Part shown: piece after piece, positions 63,686 through 64,000 of the stretch
Layout of the letters: each line of letters begins with the position of its first letter
Position numbering within the stretch: the first letter of the stretch is position 1
Origin: Candidatus Zixiibacteriota bacterium
Lineage (GTDB): Bacteria > Zixibacteria > MSB-5A5 > GN15 > PGXB01
NCBI GenBank assembly: GCA_016933955.1
Contig: JAFGTT010000018.1
Coordinates: 1-64,000, forward strand
Direction of reading: 5' to 3'
DNA length: 64,000 nucleotides
The notes under the pieces: model-generated
Databases searched by the model: none
Told to the model about the DNA's origin: nothing
What the model saw: the letters and a program-made list of their open reading frames with translations, nothing else
Translations under genes and position numbers: made by a program

Positions 63686-63726
63686 TGATTATTGGTCTTG
63701 AGGTGGTTTGATTTCGCGGTCGGATT

Positions 63727-64000
63727 TTATTTCTTCAAACGATTGTGAAGCTCCAGCCAGTCGCGCATCTCCCGGACATTTTTAGCCATGTACCAGCGGC
63801 CGTTGGCAAAAACGCCATAATCGGCTCCCATCATGGCCGCCGCGAACCGGGTGGAATTGACATAGAACAACCACTGCTCGGTCCATTGTTTCTCGATAGC
63901 CTCATCGAAAATAATCGATCCCTGGGGTAAACCCAGGGCTAATCCCTCGGTCCAGATGGTGGTCATCAGATCGGTGGCCTGCCAGGTCATTTCATTGGTC
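63727..64000 (-). CDS. Partial hypothetical protein (C-terminal end)
   Basis: The open frame runs off the right edge of the window: codons beyond an internal ATG at 63990 continue as TNE to 64000. About 91 residues are seen, ending LELHNRLKK. The part is soluble and rich in Trp, Ala and Met (AIEKQWTEQWLFYVNSTRF; GADYGVFANGRWYMAKN), without a motif I know. It is convergent with the cytochrome operon. No function can be given. Confidence 0.6.
   Translation of the reverse strand, partial: TNEMTWQATDLMTTIWTEGLALGLPQGSIIFDEAIEKQWTEQWLFYVNSTRFAAAMMGADYGVFANGRWYMAKNVREMRDWLELHNRLKK

Overview
The window looks like chromosome from an uncultivated, anaerobic, Gram-negative bacterium of the FCB type. 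Candidate phylum Zixibacteria is my best guess. This is an inference from style: secreted proteins ending in paired dockerin-like repeats of the NILDVTYLINYLY...GP type, many signal-peptide or lipoprotein peptidases, and multiheme cytochromes. No rRNA or taxonomic marker is present to prove it. I see no insertion sequence, prophage, plasmid origin or CRISPR array.

Layout. 1-3 kb: phosphohexomutase (-) divergent from an MFS transporter (+). 3-8.5 kb: a tight + operon iorA-iorB-buk-ptb-ptb that would turn 2-oxoacids into acyl-CoA, then acyl-phosphate, then ATP. 8.7-11 kb: lipoprotein, patatin-like lipase, membrane protein. 11-19 kb (-): S9 peptidase, a four-gene cassette of two XRE regulators around two tiny membrane proteins, a receiver/PPDK-like ATP-grasp protein, and glutamate dehydrogenase with a Rex-like operator. 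19-25 kb (+): phosphoesterase, radical SAM protein, M3 peptidase, FKBP lipoprotein, two tRNA-Lys genes. 25-33 kb: an AT-rich orphan, VCBS/dockerin proteins, metallo-beta-lactamase and thioredoxin TPR proteins, a dienelactone hydrolase and a second FKBP lipoprotein. 33.6-42 kb (-): lysS, then an operon of NuoE-like, NuoF-GltD fusion, iron-sulfur and glutamate-synthase FMN-domain proteins. 42.5-48 kb (-): sigma-54 response regulator, soluble histidine kinase, DASS transporter and CBS protein. 48-51.5 kb (-): C1 peptidase, pyrophosphatase, TudS-YbgA protein. 51.6-57.4 kb: PilT-like ATPase, a mosaic signalling protein, an outer-membrane beta-barrel and a CarH-like B12 regulator. 57.6-64 kb (+): DUF378, a DUF4397 lipoprotein, then a multiheme cytochrome operon.

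How the genes fit together. Secreted and periplasmic peptidases (S9, M3, C1) and GdhA fit growth on peptides. IorAB makes reduced ferredoxin and acyl-CoA, and Ptb/Buk recover ATP. The 35-42 kb complex has the parts of a flavin-based bifurcating or confurcating oxidoreductase that could balance ferredoxin, NADH and NADPH. The cytochrome operon could pass quinol electrons to the periplasm. These links are inferred from gene content.

Most interesting points: the NuoF-GltD/GltB-FMN complex, whose NuoF N-terminal [2Fe-2S] site has lost two cysteines; the XRE/small-membrane-protein cassette; a five-heme cytochrome cut short at the start of its next heme motif; a CarH-type regulator with the full W-x9-EH signature; and redox-type operators (Rex-like, Crp/Fnr-like) placed on good promoters.
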